Assembly: GCA_034620365.1 (NCBI GenBank)
Contig: JAQGEQ010000287.1
Span: 124,001 to 188,000 of the forward strand
Length of the DNA stretch: 64,000 nucleotides
Source of the DNA: Pegea sp. RAD2-039
Taxonomy: Eukaryota; Chordata; Thaliacea; Salpida; Salpidae
Direction of reading: 5' to 3'
This document shows positions 12,146-22,639 of this stretch, one piece after another; position 1 is the first letter of the stretch, and each line of letters begins with the position of its first letter. A model generated the notes under the pieces. That model searched no databases. It was not told the origin of the DNA and saw only the letters and a list, made by a program, of their open reading frames with translations. A program made the position numbers and the translations under genes.

Positions 12146-14213
12146 AATGAAATTGTTTTATTTATTTACTACAAAAGTGCGAAGGAGGGTGCCTGAAGAG
12201 AGCGCCTCTCGCTAACACACATTCTCACAAATAATATCTATTAAGTTAGAAATATAGAAAGAAAAAGATGAAACACATGGCATTTCGATAGCCCTCAAAG
12301 CATATAACAGTGAAAAATTACATAGAATTATAATAATATTAAAAAAAGGAAAATTCATAGCTTAGAAAAGGAAGTGTTGGCAATATTAAAACGGTTAACG
12401 CGAGTGATTCTGATATGAAAATGTCTGATGGCAGCTGGTTCCATTTATTAATTGTGCGACATGAGAAAAAAATCACTCTGATTAATGTACCAGGTGACAT
12501 AGGCCTTTTAAAATGTAATGTGTTTCGTATGAGTTGGTATAACTTGAGGGAAGGACTATGGGAAAAGAAAGTATTAATTGTGGAAAAATTTTAGCTGCAC
12601 ATCAGATATTAGATGGTGCTCTATCAAATGGCTGGTCATATGATTGTGAATGATATGTTCTTGTGTTCTGCAGATAACTGAAGTCAGCGAAACTGGTCTG
12701 TAGTTAAGTGCGGTGTTTCTGGGACCCTTTTTATGAATTGGAATAATAATATCTTTCTTCCAAATTTGTGGAACTCTTCCTCACCTCAGAGTCATCTTAA
12801 AGAAAAGCGATAAAGGTAGAGATAAAGAGGAAGTAGTTTTTCTTAAAAACAAAGCTGAGATCTGATCAGGGATGTTAGAAACTGATTTTAAAGTAAAAAT
12901 ACTATATCCACTGTTATGTCTAGAATTATCATCTGTGAGACATTGGTAAAAATTTCAGAGTAGAAAAGAGGAGTATTGCCATGATCGGTGTTAAAAACGC
13001 TATTAAACTGATTGTTCAGCAACTCATTTATTTTCTGGTTCCATCACAAGCTAGTTGCTGTTGTCAAGTAAGGGAGGTATTTTAGATCTCGCCTTAAGCT
13101 TGTGGTTTATCAAGCCGAAAAACGTTTTCTTGCTAGATGAAGATAAAACTGCACTTTCTCTTCCTAAAAAGAAATTAGAAATATATTTCTTGTAAACTAT
13201 ACAAAGATCTTTGTACAGAAATTTGATTGAAGGGTTTGCTTTAGTTTGTTCGTATAGGAGGTTTTTCAAATATTAGGAGCAAAAGGTTCTTTTTGATCAA
13301 CGTAGATAGTGTTCTCAGGTTTTGATGTGATACTAACATCTAAAGTATTACCACTAACTTGGGTCAAAAAATTAACCATCTGAGATAGATTATTAGATTA
13401 AAACGGTTTCAACCACGTTTCAGTCATAAAAACAAGTGTGAAATCTTGAGAATGCAAAAGAGCTGTCAATTGGAAATTTTGTTGATAAACGACCGTGCGT
13501 TGAAGAACATACCTAATGTAATAGAAGAATTGTTTTTTTGACACTTGTGAGATTTTATGACGAGCTTCTGTAAATTGATATCTTGTGTATTAACAATTGT
13601 GTCCGGAGAGAGTTTGAAAAAAAAAGATGTGGGTCCAGTGATTATTTGCCACTTCCGTTTTTTTTTAAACCTTGACAATTCTCAAAGCCCATGGTGGACC
13701 TCGAACTTTGTATTTGAAATCAGTTGGTTGTTCCTTCTGATTTCGGTTAAACGCCTCTTTTAGAAGACACTTATTTTCTGAGCAATTATGTTTACACATG
13801 TCATAGTGCTACTCTAATGCGCTCGAATTTTTAGTGAAGTCTTAGCTTATACAGCTTGGCAAGAAACTTGCGTTTATCCCAACTTTCTTGAAAGGACACT
13901 TTCAACGGTCTTTGATGATCTTAGGTTTTTGCTCCAAGTATGGTCATTGATACCTTTGGAATGTCCACAAAATCAAGGCTTTGAGAGCACATTTGATAAA
14001 AAACTCACTGTCATCATCTTTATTAGTCTCAGAGACATTAAAGAAGATGATATTGTTTTCTCTGTCTTCAAGGTCCAAAGTAAGCTTTTTGTGCGTGTCG
14101 GTGACCTTCTTGGCAAGAAGCTGCACCATACTAGCATTTTTGTCAGAACCGTAATCACCGACCACTGAGGCCCATATGACAGGTTTCTTTGTAGAGGCAT
14201 CCAGTTCGTCCAT
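12146..14213 (-). mobile_element. Rearranged LINE copy of the same family, inverted to its neighbour
   Basis: On the minus strand it starts with ORF1 remains (MDELDASTKKPVIWASVVGD at 14213), then the start of the endonuclease frame (MFFNARSFINKIS near 13480) and the linker SKIPPLLDN (near 13070). The first part of RT follows, and then an internal jump near 12590 to the 3' UTR and the tail hairpin at 12180-12230. Most of the RT domain is deleted and several frames are broken. It lies tail to tail with the 10236-12130 copy, about 25 bases apart. Confidence 0.85.
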
Positions 14214-14469
14214 TGATTTTAAGACAACATCAAATTTCAGGTTATAGGTTATATTTTATTGAATAGTGGTTATAAGTTGTGATAAAGTTATTTTTAGTAA
14301 TTGATTTGTATATTACTTGTGATAAATTATTCTATTTGAATAAGAAATTGATTCGAACTATTTGGGTTGGTGACACTAAAAATATTTCATGAAAGTAAAA
14401 ACTATGGTGCATCCAACTAAAAGTGACAGAACCTTACGTTCCGGTATACAGAAAAATATTGACAAACCG

Positions 14470-15139
14470 ACTTCATCATAACAAGCTTGCAATGGTAATT
14501 GCCAATCCTGCAATAAAATTAGCTCTGGTGAAGATCCGGCAATAAAGTTTATTAAAAGCCTCTCCTAGTTTCATCTCACCTGTAGTGATGTGAGGAAAAA
14601 AGTTTATGATATATTTGATAACAAACAGATGAAGAAAATGGGATTTAAATGGTTTTGTATTATATGTAGAACCATGGACATAACAACTACCTCCTCTAAT
14701 TATAATTCAAGCCTATTGTCCGACATCAGCAAATCTATATACGCTGAATTAGCCAAATTTAAATCGGAAATTGGCAACGATGTTGCCAAGATCAACAACA
14801 AACTTCTAGTTTGTCTAAATCAATGGACGAACTGGATGCCTCTACAAAGAAACCTGTCACATGGGCCTCGGTGGTCGGTGATCCCGGTTCCGACAAAAAT
14901 GTTAGCATGGTGCAGCTTCTTGCCAAGAAGGTCACCGACACACACAACAAACTTACTTTGGACCGTGAAGACAGAGAAAATAATGTCATCATCTTTAATG
15001 TCTCTGAGACTAATAGAGATGACGACAGAAAGTTTTTTAATCAAATGTGCTCTCAAAGCCTTGATCTTCTGGACGTTCCAAAAATACATGCCTCTTTCTT
15101 TGTTCTATCAATATTGTTCTCTCTAAACGATCTGAGATA
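14470..15139 (+). mobile_element. LINE ORF1 fragment with PHD-like zinc finger
   Basis: In one frame, broken by a single TAG, cysteine/histidine pairs run CNGNCQSC...HLTC...CIIC (14490-14670), spaced like a PHD finger. A linker with SSLLSDISKSIYAELAKF follows. Then, in a shifted frame at 14811, comes SMDELDASTKKPVTWASVVG and a segment RENNVIIFNVSETNRDDDRK, the same protein as the minus copy at 13944-14213. It stops at 15139 without a LINE 3' end. PHD-like fingers in ORF1 are known from CR1-group LINEs; the assignment here rests on cysteine spacing. Confidence 0.7.
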
Positions 15140-15859
15140 AAAAAGGAAAATTTATGTTAAAATATTCTTGTTCAATTATATTCTTCTTGCTTATCTCATG
15201 TTATGGCTGTTTGACTAACGTTTCAGTTAAATTTGGAGAAAGATGTTGCATTCTGTTATGTATACTTGTTTTCTTCAAAATAAAGCATTGTATTACAAGG
15301 TAACTTATTTGTTGGTTTGGGATAAATTAATTTCGTATACAGAATAAAAGTTCAAACCAAATTTCAAATAATTATTCTGTTTTTATTTAAATTAGAAATT
15401 ATATTACAACTTTTTAATAAATTTAAGATCATGATTAGTGTGAATAATTTTATTAATTCTATACCTAAATAGTTGTTTTACATTAAACATTTGCATTTAT
15501 ACTTCTCAACCATATGTTATTCAAAATTTCCCCGTAATCAAATAATTCAAAGCATAACCTTGACACTTTTTTTAAACAAACCAGCAATTTTGTGATGACA
15601 ACACAACATCATTTATATCAATTACAATGCACTACATTAGCTACTTAAATTCTTATCTATTTATTTGTTAATAATTTTAAAGGCTTCTACAAGCCAATAA
15701 AGTTTCATGTTTACACTAGAATAGGTATTCACCACATTGTTTAGTTTGTAAAGTTAACAATTAACAAAAAATCATTTTATAAACAGATAAAGTTCAACTA
15801 AATTTTCAAACAAAATATTTGCAAACTTTGAAAATGGCAAATTAAAAATTTAGCTTAAA
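15140..15859. other. AT-rich gap, no feature seen
   Basis: Between the LINE ORF1 fragment and the PhyH-family start codon I see no open frame, repeat or clear promoter box. It presumably holds the promoter and 5' UTR of the oxygenase gene. Confidence 0.4.
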
Positions 15860-17598
15860 ATGAAGTATAAGGAAATAAAGGAAAGATTTGAAAGAGATGG
15901 TTTTGCTGTAAGATTTTAAAAAATCTTTTTAATGTAAACAGACACTTTTATGTATGAAAATTTATTTTAAATAAACTTCTTTGTTTCAATTTATTTATGA
16001 TTTCTATTTAATAAGGCTTGATTATTTAACCTAGTTGATTTTTTTAAGGTGGTGGAAAACCATTTGTCTCCAGATGAACTAAGTATGCTGCAAGCAGTCA
16101 GCGTTCAACTGCTCTCAAATCAATTAGACGCTTCTACACATAGACACGATCTGGGATGCTTTAAAGAACAAAAAGTACTTTACTAATTTAGCATGTCTCA
16201 TTCAACAACTTTTATACCAAATTTTATCGATCAGAACTAAATTTAAAGTGGTTATTTTTAGTCGATTTATTTTTCTAAACAATATTGAATAATAAAAAAT
16301 TATTAAACAAAACTTTAAAAAAAAATTTAGAAACATTTTAAATATGAGAAATTACTAAAAAATCCTTCTCTCTAAAACTACTTGTAAAATACTTTTACTT
16401 TGTTTGAACAACATAAGAGCTATTTTTAAATTTAATTTCAGATAAAAGGCAAAGAAAATATTTGTCAAATAATGTGGCCGTCATTATACGCAAAGCATTT
16501 GCCAACTTCTTCAACTTATCGAAATACTCTTCAACTTGTAAAAAGTGTATTAGGAGATGACATGGAATTTGACTTTGACATGATAATTGCGAAGGTACAC
16601 CATTGTAAATTAAACAACAATATTAAAGCGAAAGGTTCTTTAAAAATCATAAAGATATTTTGCAATAAGCAAGTGAATAAAAAAGTTAATTTAAACTCTC
16701 CAATTATGAATAGGAACCTCATACAAATACTGAAACGCCACCCCATCAAGATGAAGCTTATTGGCCAGACTTACCGGATAAAAGAGCAGTGACAGTGTGG
16801 ATAGCCATGGACAAAACTACTGAGCAAAATGGTTGCATGTGGTTTGTACCTGGCTCAAATTTGGGACCACTGAAAAAGCATTCACCAGCAGGAGGAAAAC
16901 ATGCCCTGAGCTGTGATAGTGATCTTGTATATAAAAAATTCTTAAACTTTATATTTTGATAAATTTTAGACAAATTTTTCTTATTTGAAGCAGTTTGAGT
17001 TCATTTTGTGAATATTACCAGACATAAAAACATTTTCATCTTTCTATGTTTAGTATTTCTAGAAGTATAAAAATATTTTTATCGTCTTACTTGTAATAAC
17101 CAAAAATTTATGTACAAATTTGTAATGACTGCCTAAGTTAGATAACTTTTAAAAAAGATTCTTTTATTGAGTATATGTAGACAAATATTTGAAAAATGAT
17201 TTATTAATGATGTAGAATGAATTCATCGCTGCGCCAATTGAAGCTGGTGGATGCACTCTTCATCATGGGAGGACTTTACATTATTCTCGAGGTAATAACA
17301 CTTCATCAACTCGTCGAGGTTTCATCCTAAACTTTCGCCCTAAAGCAATGATCAAAGCTGAGAGAGAAAAGGGATTTGATCATGGTTTAAAAGTGAATAT
17401 ATTTCATTTTATACAAAGATTTATCAAAATTTGTCTAACTACATTTAAATTTGAAATCAAATGAAGCTATGCATCTCAAATATTTTAACTGCTCCAAGTT
17501 CTTTATGAGTAAACATTAATTAGTTCCAATTATTATATTTTTAGGGAGTAGAAAACATCATTAGAAATACAAACGAACATAACAAGCTACAACTTTAA
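15860..17598 (+). CDS. Phytanoyl-CoA dioxygenase (PhyH) family protein, six exons, 256 aa
   Basis: Fe(II)/2-oxoglutarate-dependent oxygenase of the PhyH family. Exons 15860-15907, 16049-16174, 16442-16594, 16714-16926, 17216-17392 and 17545-17598 join in phase 0 at every junction. Residues 12-25 read ERDGFAVVENHLSP, the usual PhyH start. Residues 117-124 read TPPHQDEA, giving metal ligands His120 and Asp122. VTVWIAMDKTTEQNGCMWFVPGS follows, then GRTLHYSRG with distal ligand His202 and Arg213 eleven residues later for 2-oxoglutarate. All catalytic residues are present, so it should be active. At 256 residues it is shorter than human PHYH (338) and nearer to bacterial and invertebrate small PhyH proteins; no clear peroxisomal signal is seen (C-terminus KLQL). 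The substrate cannot be inferred. Confidence 0.93.
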
Positions 17599-17657
17599 GA
17601 AATTCAATTCGTGGAATTAGCTGAATTTGGATTTATTTGCTATTTTTTGTAATCTTT

Positions 17658-18235
17658 TCATATAATAAGATTTCGATTCATAAATTTTATCAGTCTATTC
17701 TCTTCATCTAATCGTCTATTCTCTTCATCTAATCGTCTAATCTTTTCATCTAATCGTCTATTCTCTTCATCTAATCGTCTATTCTCTGTAGTCGCAAGTT
17801 AAAAATAGACTCTGCAAGTCTCTATAAAAGTCACTGTTGTATTTTGTCAATGATAGCTTCAACCGGCTTAAATAAAAGCGTTGCGGAATTGAGAGGAACA
17901 TCTGACCGTTAAAGGCGTTCACAGGCTTCAGCCTCTTTATAATCAGAAGCGTTCTCGACTCTTTTGTCTTCGGCTGCTTCTGAGGATGCATGCTACAAAC
18001 AGGTTGCCAGTCCTTGGAAGCTCTATAAATGTTGAGATTTATCATTCAGTCTCATCAAACTAGTCACCGTGTTGTAGGTAGAGAAAAAGCTAGTGACTGA
18101 GTCGTCCATAAATACTATCCCATTAAAAGTGACGGCCCTGTTTCCTAAATGTGCTTCTTTGAACGCGGCTTCGAAAGCTCTTTGCACGGTTATTGGCATG
18201 TTGTTGATGGTAGTCTGGTCGTTCCAGATATAAGA
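17658..18235 (-). pseudogene. Broken coding region ending in a heptad coiled-coil repeat
   Basis: On the minus strand one frame from 18235 reads WNDQTTINNMPITVQRAFEA...AVTFNGIVFMDDSVTSFF and stops near 18035. A second, frame-shifted segment (18045-17779) continues RASKDWQPVCSMHPQKQ to LFLTCDYRE. A third frame over 17787-17658 encodes four perfect heptads of the type NRRLDEE and ends at TGA 17658-17660. The pieces lie in order, so this is either a gene with unrecognised introns (an acceptor ACTACAG precedes the repeat) or a decayed gene or mobile-element ORF. It is noticeably GC-richer than its surroundings. I do not recognise the family. It converges on the oxygenase gene, 60 bases away. Confidence 0.45.
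17694..17787 (-). repeat. 21-bp tandem repeat, 4.5 units, coding for heptads
   Basis: Four complete 21-base units and a half unit; the third differs at two bases. Read on the minus strand each unit encodes one heptad (NRRLDEE, third unit K-I-R-R-L-D-E), which places Leu at the same heptad position every time. The unit length equal to seven codons suggests growth by unequal exchange under coding constraint. Confidence 0.85.
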
Positions 18236-18329
18236 TTTTTAATGCAACCTACACAAACTCTCAACAACTCTAAAGTTATTTTGTGCACGGAACTTTGTTA
18301 TTTTTATTGAAGTAGACTTTACTGATGCA

Positions 18330-19175
18330 TTACACTATCATTTAAGAGATGACTCATATCAGCAAGTCTCTGCTTTACATCTGACTCTAGTGAGAATATT
18401 TCTAACCCCTTCCTAGGTCCTTTTGAGTTTACTTCTTGAGATATCTAATGAGACATCAAATCTTCATCCATTACTAGAAACAGACTTCTCATTTTTCGGT
18501 AGCAGACTAGAATTATTAAAGTGTGTCATCAATTTTTCTCCGTTAGAAGGCTTACAGTTTTTTCGTGAGCTTCCTGATTGCTGTTCACGGCCTCTTCAAT
18601 TTAAATGCGTTTATCGCTATCTGCCTAGCTGGTGGTTACCTGTGTTTATATTTATGGATCTTGATAATTCGAACTGCTCCTTTTATGAGTAATCCTTAAG
18701 AAGCAGATTCATTTCAAACTGACCTATGATGAATACGAATTTAGATTTTTTGAGCTTCTAGATGAGGAACGTTGGAATAACGAAGTACTTCAAGAAAATT
18801 GACTCAATCCCTTTTAGTTTTTAGCAGAACGATGCACTCTAGCAAACGAAGAACAAAACTCAGGGTTCGCGTAAACGTTACTTTCCAACGTTTTGGAAAA
18901 AGTAATCATAGCCTCTGTCATCGCTGAGCCTGAACTCTTTGGATCTATCTTTCAGAAGGAAACGTACAACTTATGATAGTAAAGAAAATTTGAAAAAGCT
19001 TTTCAGGGGAAATTGGGTCAAAATACCCAGAGAAATATTACCTAGCACAGTAAAGACTGGAGATGGTAATAGCTGCCAATGGTGAAAATATTTAGAATTG
19101 TTGAATGGGTTAATTAAGACATTATGTGATGTTTCATCTATCAGCTCTTTAAACTTATATTTTTGAATCTAACAT
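18330..19175 (+). pseudogene. Decayed coding remains of unknown origin
   Basis: The plus strand shows protein-like stretches with scattered stops. A 90-codon open segment at 18423-18692 is followed by DEYEFRFFELLDEERWNNEV (about 18745), LANEEQNSGFA, VIIASVIAEPELFGSIFQ (about 18910) and TTYDSKENLKKLFRGNWVKI (about 18968). Base composition is more balanced than the flanks. It may be a degraded retroelement or gene. No family is recognised, and the minus strand also holds short open pieces, so strand is uncertain. Confidence 0.3.
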
Positions 19176-19874
19176 TAAACTGAAAGTCGTCACAGCTAAT
19201 ATTCTTTTTAAAGTAAACAATGTTATTTACTAATTTTGTAAATGATAATAAATTTTATTCCTTCATTCAATATTATTAGCAACTGTTTATTTGCAAACTG
19301 CCTTAGTATTTGTTACATAAGTTTATTCTCAAGTATTTCTGTAAATATGATTGAGTATATACAGAAGTATTTTAGTATCTACTGTATTTAAGAAAAAAGG
19401 TAACTAGAATAAAGTGCCAGAGTATCTGCCTAAGTTCCAACTCAAAATGACACAATAAGTTAGACAATGATTTGTAATAAAATTTGTTTTAATACTAGTC
19501 TAACAATAAATGGATTTTATTCAATTTTTACCTAACTCTTTGGATACAAACATCCTTTTAATTAAATCTACTTGCTTAGATTTTAATTTATGTACTTTGT
19601 GAAGTTTTTAAAGATACTTTAAACAGTAAATATTAGATTTAGAAATTTGAGACAGAAGAGTTCTTTTCGTTTAATGAGTGATTAACAAGTGCAACTTCAA
19701 AACTATTATCAAATAGAACCTCTAAGAGCTTTTTATTTTATTATAATTGCCACACAACAAGTTATTTCTTATATTGAAAATAAACAACAACAATTGTAAG
19801 AGAAATTAACTAAAAAGTTATTAAAAAGAAGAATAAATCAAAATAAAGAGAATACTTAAACTATATGAATACAT
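19176..19874. other. AT-rich gap, no feature seen
   Basis: No coding signal or repeat. It probably includes the 3' UTR of the minus-strand gene ending at 19875. Confidence 0.4.
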
Positions 19875-22638
19875 TCACATGACAGTACAAGACCACGACT
19901 TGTCACCTGAAAATAAACACATCTATAAGAAACTCGACAAAAATCATAAAAACTTTTTTAGTAATTATCTACTTAGTTGTTCAGGAACTTCTTGATCAGT
20001 TTGTTTGTCAGTTTCATCTAGTTTTATCTTATAACTCCCTGAAAAATTTCTCCGTTTCTTTTTAAACTCAGGACTTGACCAATCTGTGAAAGAGAAAAAA
20101 AGTAAGAAGCAACTTTCAGATTGTTTTGGATACCAAGTGTCCTCATACCCCTACACCTCCTATAAGCAAGATGGTGTCCCAGGCGACTGGATGTCATTAT
20201 CCATGGTACAGGGACTATTTGAGGTGGCGTATTTAAGCCACCATATCACCCTCGCTTATACACGTTAGCTTAAATTAAAGTGGTATGCGCTGAACTATCC
20301 CAAACTTTAGATCCACTGTTTGGTGACGCGACTCAGTGACCTAGAACAGTGACATCGAGGTCAGTGGATCGTAGATTTTCTATCTGAGGTGCTCCCATTT
20401 GCAACTCCCGAAGCAATGCCACTATTTACGTTTAGTTGGGAAACGATTTTTTGCGATCGGTAGGTGATCAGAAAGAGTTTGTGAGATTTGAACCAACGCA
20501 CAGTGAATTAGCAGCCAATTGACTTGACAGCAGCCAGTTAGTTTCATCGCCTTTCAAAATTACACAGATTAAAACTGCCTTTTTCTAACCATTTTCTCGA
20601 CTTTTAATGAACTTTCGTTTTTTGTTGGCTCCTGTAACAAACCAAGGCTTAGGTTTTTCGTGATCTTGACTAGACCCTGCAATCTTTAAAAAAAAGGCTT
20701 TTAAACAATGTTTATCAGTAAAAATTATATATATTTGTAGTAAAAGTCTACCTCTTTGACTTGTAGCTTTATAATATATTTAAGTTGATTTTATATGAAG
20801 AAATCAATCAAATAAAAGTTTACCTGTAACCGACTAAGCTGGTTTTGACAAGGAAAAATACCTCTTCTGTATTTATCGTAAGTTTCAGCATTTGTAAAGC
20901 TGTCAATAAAAGTAAGATGACAAATCATTACAATCAACATAAATATGATTTTACTGAGATAAAATTAACCATAGAAATAAATGACTTCTTAATTGTGACT
21001 TACCTAGTTTCTGTCACAGTATCTGTAGTGATGTACGTATCAGAATCGGAACCATTTGCTCTATGAAGATTAGTTTAATTTACTAATGATATCTTATAGT
21101 AAATATCAATTAATTTTACCGTTTTGTAGTTACAACTCTTTTTTCGATAACTTTAAAAGGGGATATGATATCTGAATAAGGATATTTATTTACCATCGCT
21201 TTGGTATCTGTAAGTTTAGAATGAAATTAAAATTTTAAGAATAAAATAATTTATTTCAAATTACCGCTTGTATCTATAAATGAAGTACACAATACTTGAT
21301 CACTACTAGCATCTTTATTTAAAAATACGATCTTGTCATCAAAATTTTCCTTGTCGTCAGTGAGAGTCTAAAAGAAGTTTTATTATTTTAAATAATGTAT
21401 ATGGTACACAGATAATATAGCAGATTACTACTGAAAAATTGTTGTAAATAACAAACTAAATCTTTAACGAAGCTCTAATAGACAGACAATTTATTACCAA
21501 AAGAAATTTGTGTGCATATCTAAATATGATTAACAACAATTGAACAGTGTAAGTATAGAAATGTAACAACTTAATTCTATAAAAACATCCAATAATTTTT
21601 ATTCTTAGAAATTAAGCTGATATTAGTATTATTGTATATTTCTTAAAAATCAAAGTGAGTGTGACACTAAAAAGACATTTGAACATTAAAAAAAATACCT
21701 CAATTTCTGTATCATTAACATTTAGAGGTGATATATGAACTTGATAAGAAAAATTGGCTCTTTTCATCTGCATGGAGCTACCTACATAACTTTGTGGGTA
21801 TTTCCATTGTCTCTTTTCTATAAATTTAGCAAAAGAACTCAGATATAAAATATTACAAAAATTTTGATATAAAACTCAGATTTTTCTAAAAAATCTTTTT
21901 AAACTAATAGAGGAAAAATTAATTTAAAAACAAAAGCATTAATATAATCATAGCACAAGCTAAATAATCAATTTCAGATAACTTACTTATTAGACCTGTG
22001 ATTGTTTGCTCATTGATTGTGAACAAAGCTTTATCTTGTACTTCAAATGACTTTACAAGTATTCTCTACGAATTTATTAAATTGGCAACTATTAGTTGAG
22101 GTACTTACTTATTCTATTCAACGCATGGCTGTGAATGACAAATTCTACAGCTCTTTTAACGAACAAAAACAAAATGAGCCGAAAGATAATGAAAAGCTTT
22201 ATGATTCAGCATAATGAATATTAAAAGATTAGGATTAGTGAGTGATAAAAGAATTAAGGATTATTAAGAAAAAATCAACTTTGCTATATTAAAAACTTTA
22301 AACAAAGTTTGATATTAAAAATAAAGTTTTAAAATGTTGAAAAAATGAATCAAAAGTTATAAAAAATATACCTTAACTTGACTATGTAAACTGGCTACTT
22401 CATGTTTTTTTATCCTAAAAACAATAAAAATAGTCAATAATCAGATCAAAATTAAATCTAATAAAATTAAAAATTTGTGTCATTGAAATAAAAGACTACT
22501 TTTAGAAGTTTATTAAAAATCTTATAAAAAATGCTAAAAAGCAACATACTTATCAGAAAAGTGGATGTCAAATTTATAAGCTTTATTTTGGTGACTAAAT
22601 AACCTTTGATCAGTTGGGTATGAAAACAGCCGAACCAT
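19875..22638 (-). CDS. Unrecognised 296-aa protein with basic clusters and C-terminal CaaX box, 11 exons
   Basis: Assembled by splice signals and phase; I do not recognise the family. Exons: 22550-22638, 22372-22414, 21987-22065, 21699-21817, 21265-21367, 21120-21207, 21004-21060, 20824-20899, 20590-20683, 19973-20083, 19875-19906. All junctions keep one frame over 297 codons. The protein begins MVRLFSYPTDQRLFSHQNKA. It has a mid part with SYVGSSMQMKRANFSYQVHI, acidic and Thr-rich stretches, two basic clusters (NKKRKFIK; FKKKRRNF) resembling a nuclear localisation signal, and ends SWSCTVM. CTVM fits a farnesylation CaaX box. No membrane segment or signal peptide is seen. Retaining the last intron would instead end the protein in EQLSR. 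The long intron 20084-20589 holds a GC-rich insertion. The frame coherence over eleven exons makes a real gene likely. Confidence 0.7.
20130..20560 (-). repeat. GC-richer insertion in an intron, possible SINE
   Basis: This block contrasts sharply with its AT-rich surroundings. On the minus strand, near 20490, GGTTCAAATCT resembles a tRNA B-box, preceded by a repeated GGCTGCT motif, so a tRNA-derived SINE is possible. No second copy exists in the window and no clear target-site duplication was seen. The 61-codon plus-strand frame inside it (20086-20268) is judged accidental. Confidence 0.4.
22103..22150 (-). other. Exon-like segment with in-frame stop in the gene's third intron
   Basis: The segment has an acceptor (GTTAAAAG) and a very good GTAAGT donor. 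In the phase supplied by the upstream exon it reads SCRICHSQPCVE and then TAG. Skipping it gives an intact frame. It may be an alternative terminal or poison exon, or a pseudo-exon. A diverged relative lies at 35115-35235. Confidence 0.35.
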
Positions 22639-22639
22639 T

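Noticed and set aside
13557-14168. Plus-strand open frames
   Set aside because: They are antisense to LINE ORF1 and endonuclease remains on the minus strand.
17694-17787. CRISPR-like array
   Set aside because: The 21-base units are contiguous without spacers and encode heptads; the DNA is from an animal.
20086-20268. 61-codon plus-strand frame with Pro and Tyr
   Set aside because: It overlaps the end of a coding exon on the minus strand and a repeat-like insertion; no codon or domain support.
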